A DNA stretch of 6,333 bases from positions 1 through 6,333 of the forward strand of contig SLFT01000282.1 of assembly GCA_007124105.1 (NCBI GenBank). Direction: 5' to 3'. Within the stretch, counting starts at the first letter, position 1, and each line of letters begins with the position of its first letter. Source of the stretch: Candidatus Hydrogenedentota bacterium (GTDB lineage: Bacteria; Hydrogenedentota; Hydrogenedentia; Hydrogenedentales; CAITNO01). Positions 5,585 through 6,333 of this stretch are shown here, one piece after another. The notes under the pieces are model-generated. The model was not told where the DNA came from, did no database searches, and was given only the letters and a program-made list of their open reading frames with translations. Made by a program: the position numbers and the translations under genes.

Positions 5585-5593
5585 AGTATATCA
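5585..5593 (-). promoter_or_regulatory. Extended -10 promoter for the Nudix gene
   Basis: The minus strand reads TGATATACT, matching the extended -10 consensus TGnTATAAT at all but one base. It lies about 48 bp before the Nudix ATG, leaving a short leader that contains AGGAG. No good -35 box is seen, which is usual for extended -10 promoters. Confidence 0.45.
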
Positions 5594-5738
5594 TGGCCCG
5601 TGGCGAACGGTGCGGAATAGCCGGTGACACGCGGTTTGTTTTCCAAAGAGACGTTTATGCTGTCTTTTGGTCGCCGACAGTGTTTTCGGTTGACCTGGCA
5701 GCGGAAGAGCTATTATGAAGGGACCGTTTATGAATTGT

Positions 5739-5768
5739 TTTACAGGAGTGTTCTTGTTGTTTTATACG
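5739..5768 (+). promoter_or_regulatory. Weak candidate promoter for the DsbD-type gene
   Basis: TTTACA (5739-5744) and TATACG (5763-5768) are spaced by 18 bp and would give a leader of about 50 nt before ATG 5829. Both boxes deviate from consensus. TTGACC at 5689-5694 with TATTAT 15 bp later is an alternative. If translation instead starts at 5715 or 5730, this candidate must be wrong. Confidence 0.25.
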
Positions 5769-5828
5769 ACGTGTGCAGCCGTAAAGCAAACGGCATACAC
5801 CGATGCCCGCGTCAAATACCCCACTACC

Positions 5829-6333
5829 ATGTGCCCCCGCTACATTACGCGACCGCTGTGGATGGCGGTTCCTGCGTTGTTGTTGGCGGCGTTTATGCCG
5901 TTGGCCAGCGCCCAACTCGAGTTTGGCATGGCCGGGCCGGAGGTCAGCCATGAGGTTGCGCTCGAGACGGACGCGATTCATGGGGACGGCCCTTTTCGCG
6001 GCGCGGTACGTTTTACGCTGAGCGAAAACTGGCACGTGAACTCTCATGAGCCGCTTGAGGATTTTCTTATTCCGACGGTGTTGCGCATCGAGGATAAGCC
6101 GGGTTTCGCTTTTGAAAGCGTCGCCTATCCCGAGCACAGTTTGTACACCTTCTCTTTTTCCCCTGATCAGCCGTTGGCGGTGTATGGCGAGGTGTTCAGC
6201 ATCGGTTTTGTCATTCATGCGGACGCGTCGGTGACGCCGGGCGATTACGAACTTGCCGGCGTGTTGCGCTACCAGGCCTGCGACGACACCCTATGCGCGC
6301 CGCCGCGCGACCATGCTTTTACCGTGTCGGTGA
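5829..6333 (+). CDS. dsbD: DsbD-type thiol:disulfide interchange protein, N-terminal part
   Basis: DsbD-family proteins carry electrons from cytoplasmic thioredoxin across the inner membrane to periplasmic proteins. Only 168 residues are in the window and the frame is open at the right edge. Residues 1-28 form a signal peptide (Arg4 and Arg8, a hydrophobic core, ASA before Gln). The rest matches the periplasmic DsbD N-terminal domain, with SENWHVNSHEP and the redox pair Cys151 and Cys156 in RYQACDDTLCAPP. The transmembrane and C-terminal thioredoxin-like domains would lie downstream; a shorter ScsB-like or standalone form cannot be excluded. ATG 5829 is chosen for its well-formed signal peptide but has no clear ribosome site. 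The same frame is open from 5694, with ATGs at 5715 and 5730 (AAGGGA before the latter) that would add 33-38 residues. It is divergent from the Nudix gene. Confidence 0.85.
   Translation, partial: MCPRYITRPLWMAVPALLLAAFMPLASAQLEFGMAGPEVSHEVALETDAIHGDGPFRGAVRFTLSENWHVNSHEPLEDFLIPTVLRIEDKPGFAFESVAYPEHSLYTFSFSPDQPLAVYGEVFSIGFVIHADASVTPGDYELAGVLRYQACDDTLCAPPRDHAFTVSV

Noticed and set aside
5624..5953. 109-codon plus-strand frame upstream of and overlapping the DsbD-type gene
   Set aside because: It overlaps the signal peptide region in another frame and has no recognisable motif.

Overview
The window looks like the edge of an integrated genomic island joined to ordinary chromosomal genes of a moderately GC-rich bacterium. 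A Gram-negative envelope is suggested by a DsbD N-terminal domain and a secreted GH28-type enzyme. The integrase tail and the PIN/'FDCV' toxin-antitoxin style remind me of Planctomycetes-Hydrogenedentota and similar environmental lineages. That placement is an impression and is not shown by the sequence.

Layout. Bases 1-1007 are the C-terminal third of a type I restriction endonuclease subunit (HsdR). It is followed by a decayed tyrosine recombinase (about 1041-1667, perhaps with a frameshifted tail to about 1830). This remnant points at the 3' end of an intact minus-strand tRNA-Arg(CCG) at 1844-1920. Integrase remnant plus tRNA 3' end is the classic edge of a tRNA-targeted island, here carrying a restriction-modification system. 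Next, at 2046-3650, is an exported parallel beta-helix protein of the glycoside hydrolase 28 (polygalacturonase-like) type, with the three catalytic Asp kept but the GHG and RIK motifs altered.

Bases 3679-5536 are the most unusual part. An intact minus-strand Nudix hydrolase gene (5072-5536) has its 3' half duplicated as a 243-bp direct repeat: 3679-3921 against 5048-5290, with 3 mismatches. The upstream copy is a gene fragment. Between the repeats lies a PIN-domain toxin gene (4105-4574) broken by an apparent one-base deletion. It overlaps by 17 bp a gene for a putative antitoxin (4558-4938) made of two tandem copies of one ~40-residue motif. Inverted repeats upstream of the toxin could be an autoregulatory operator. 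Recombination between the long repeats would remove the toxin-antitoxin module and leave the Nudix gene intact.

The window ends in the signal peptide and N-terminal disulfide-carrying domain of a DsbD-type thiol:disulfide interchange protein (from about 5829). It is transcribed divergently from the Nudix gene and runs off the right edge.
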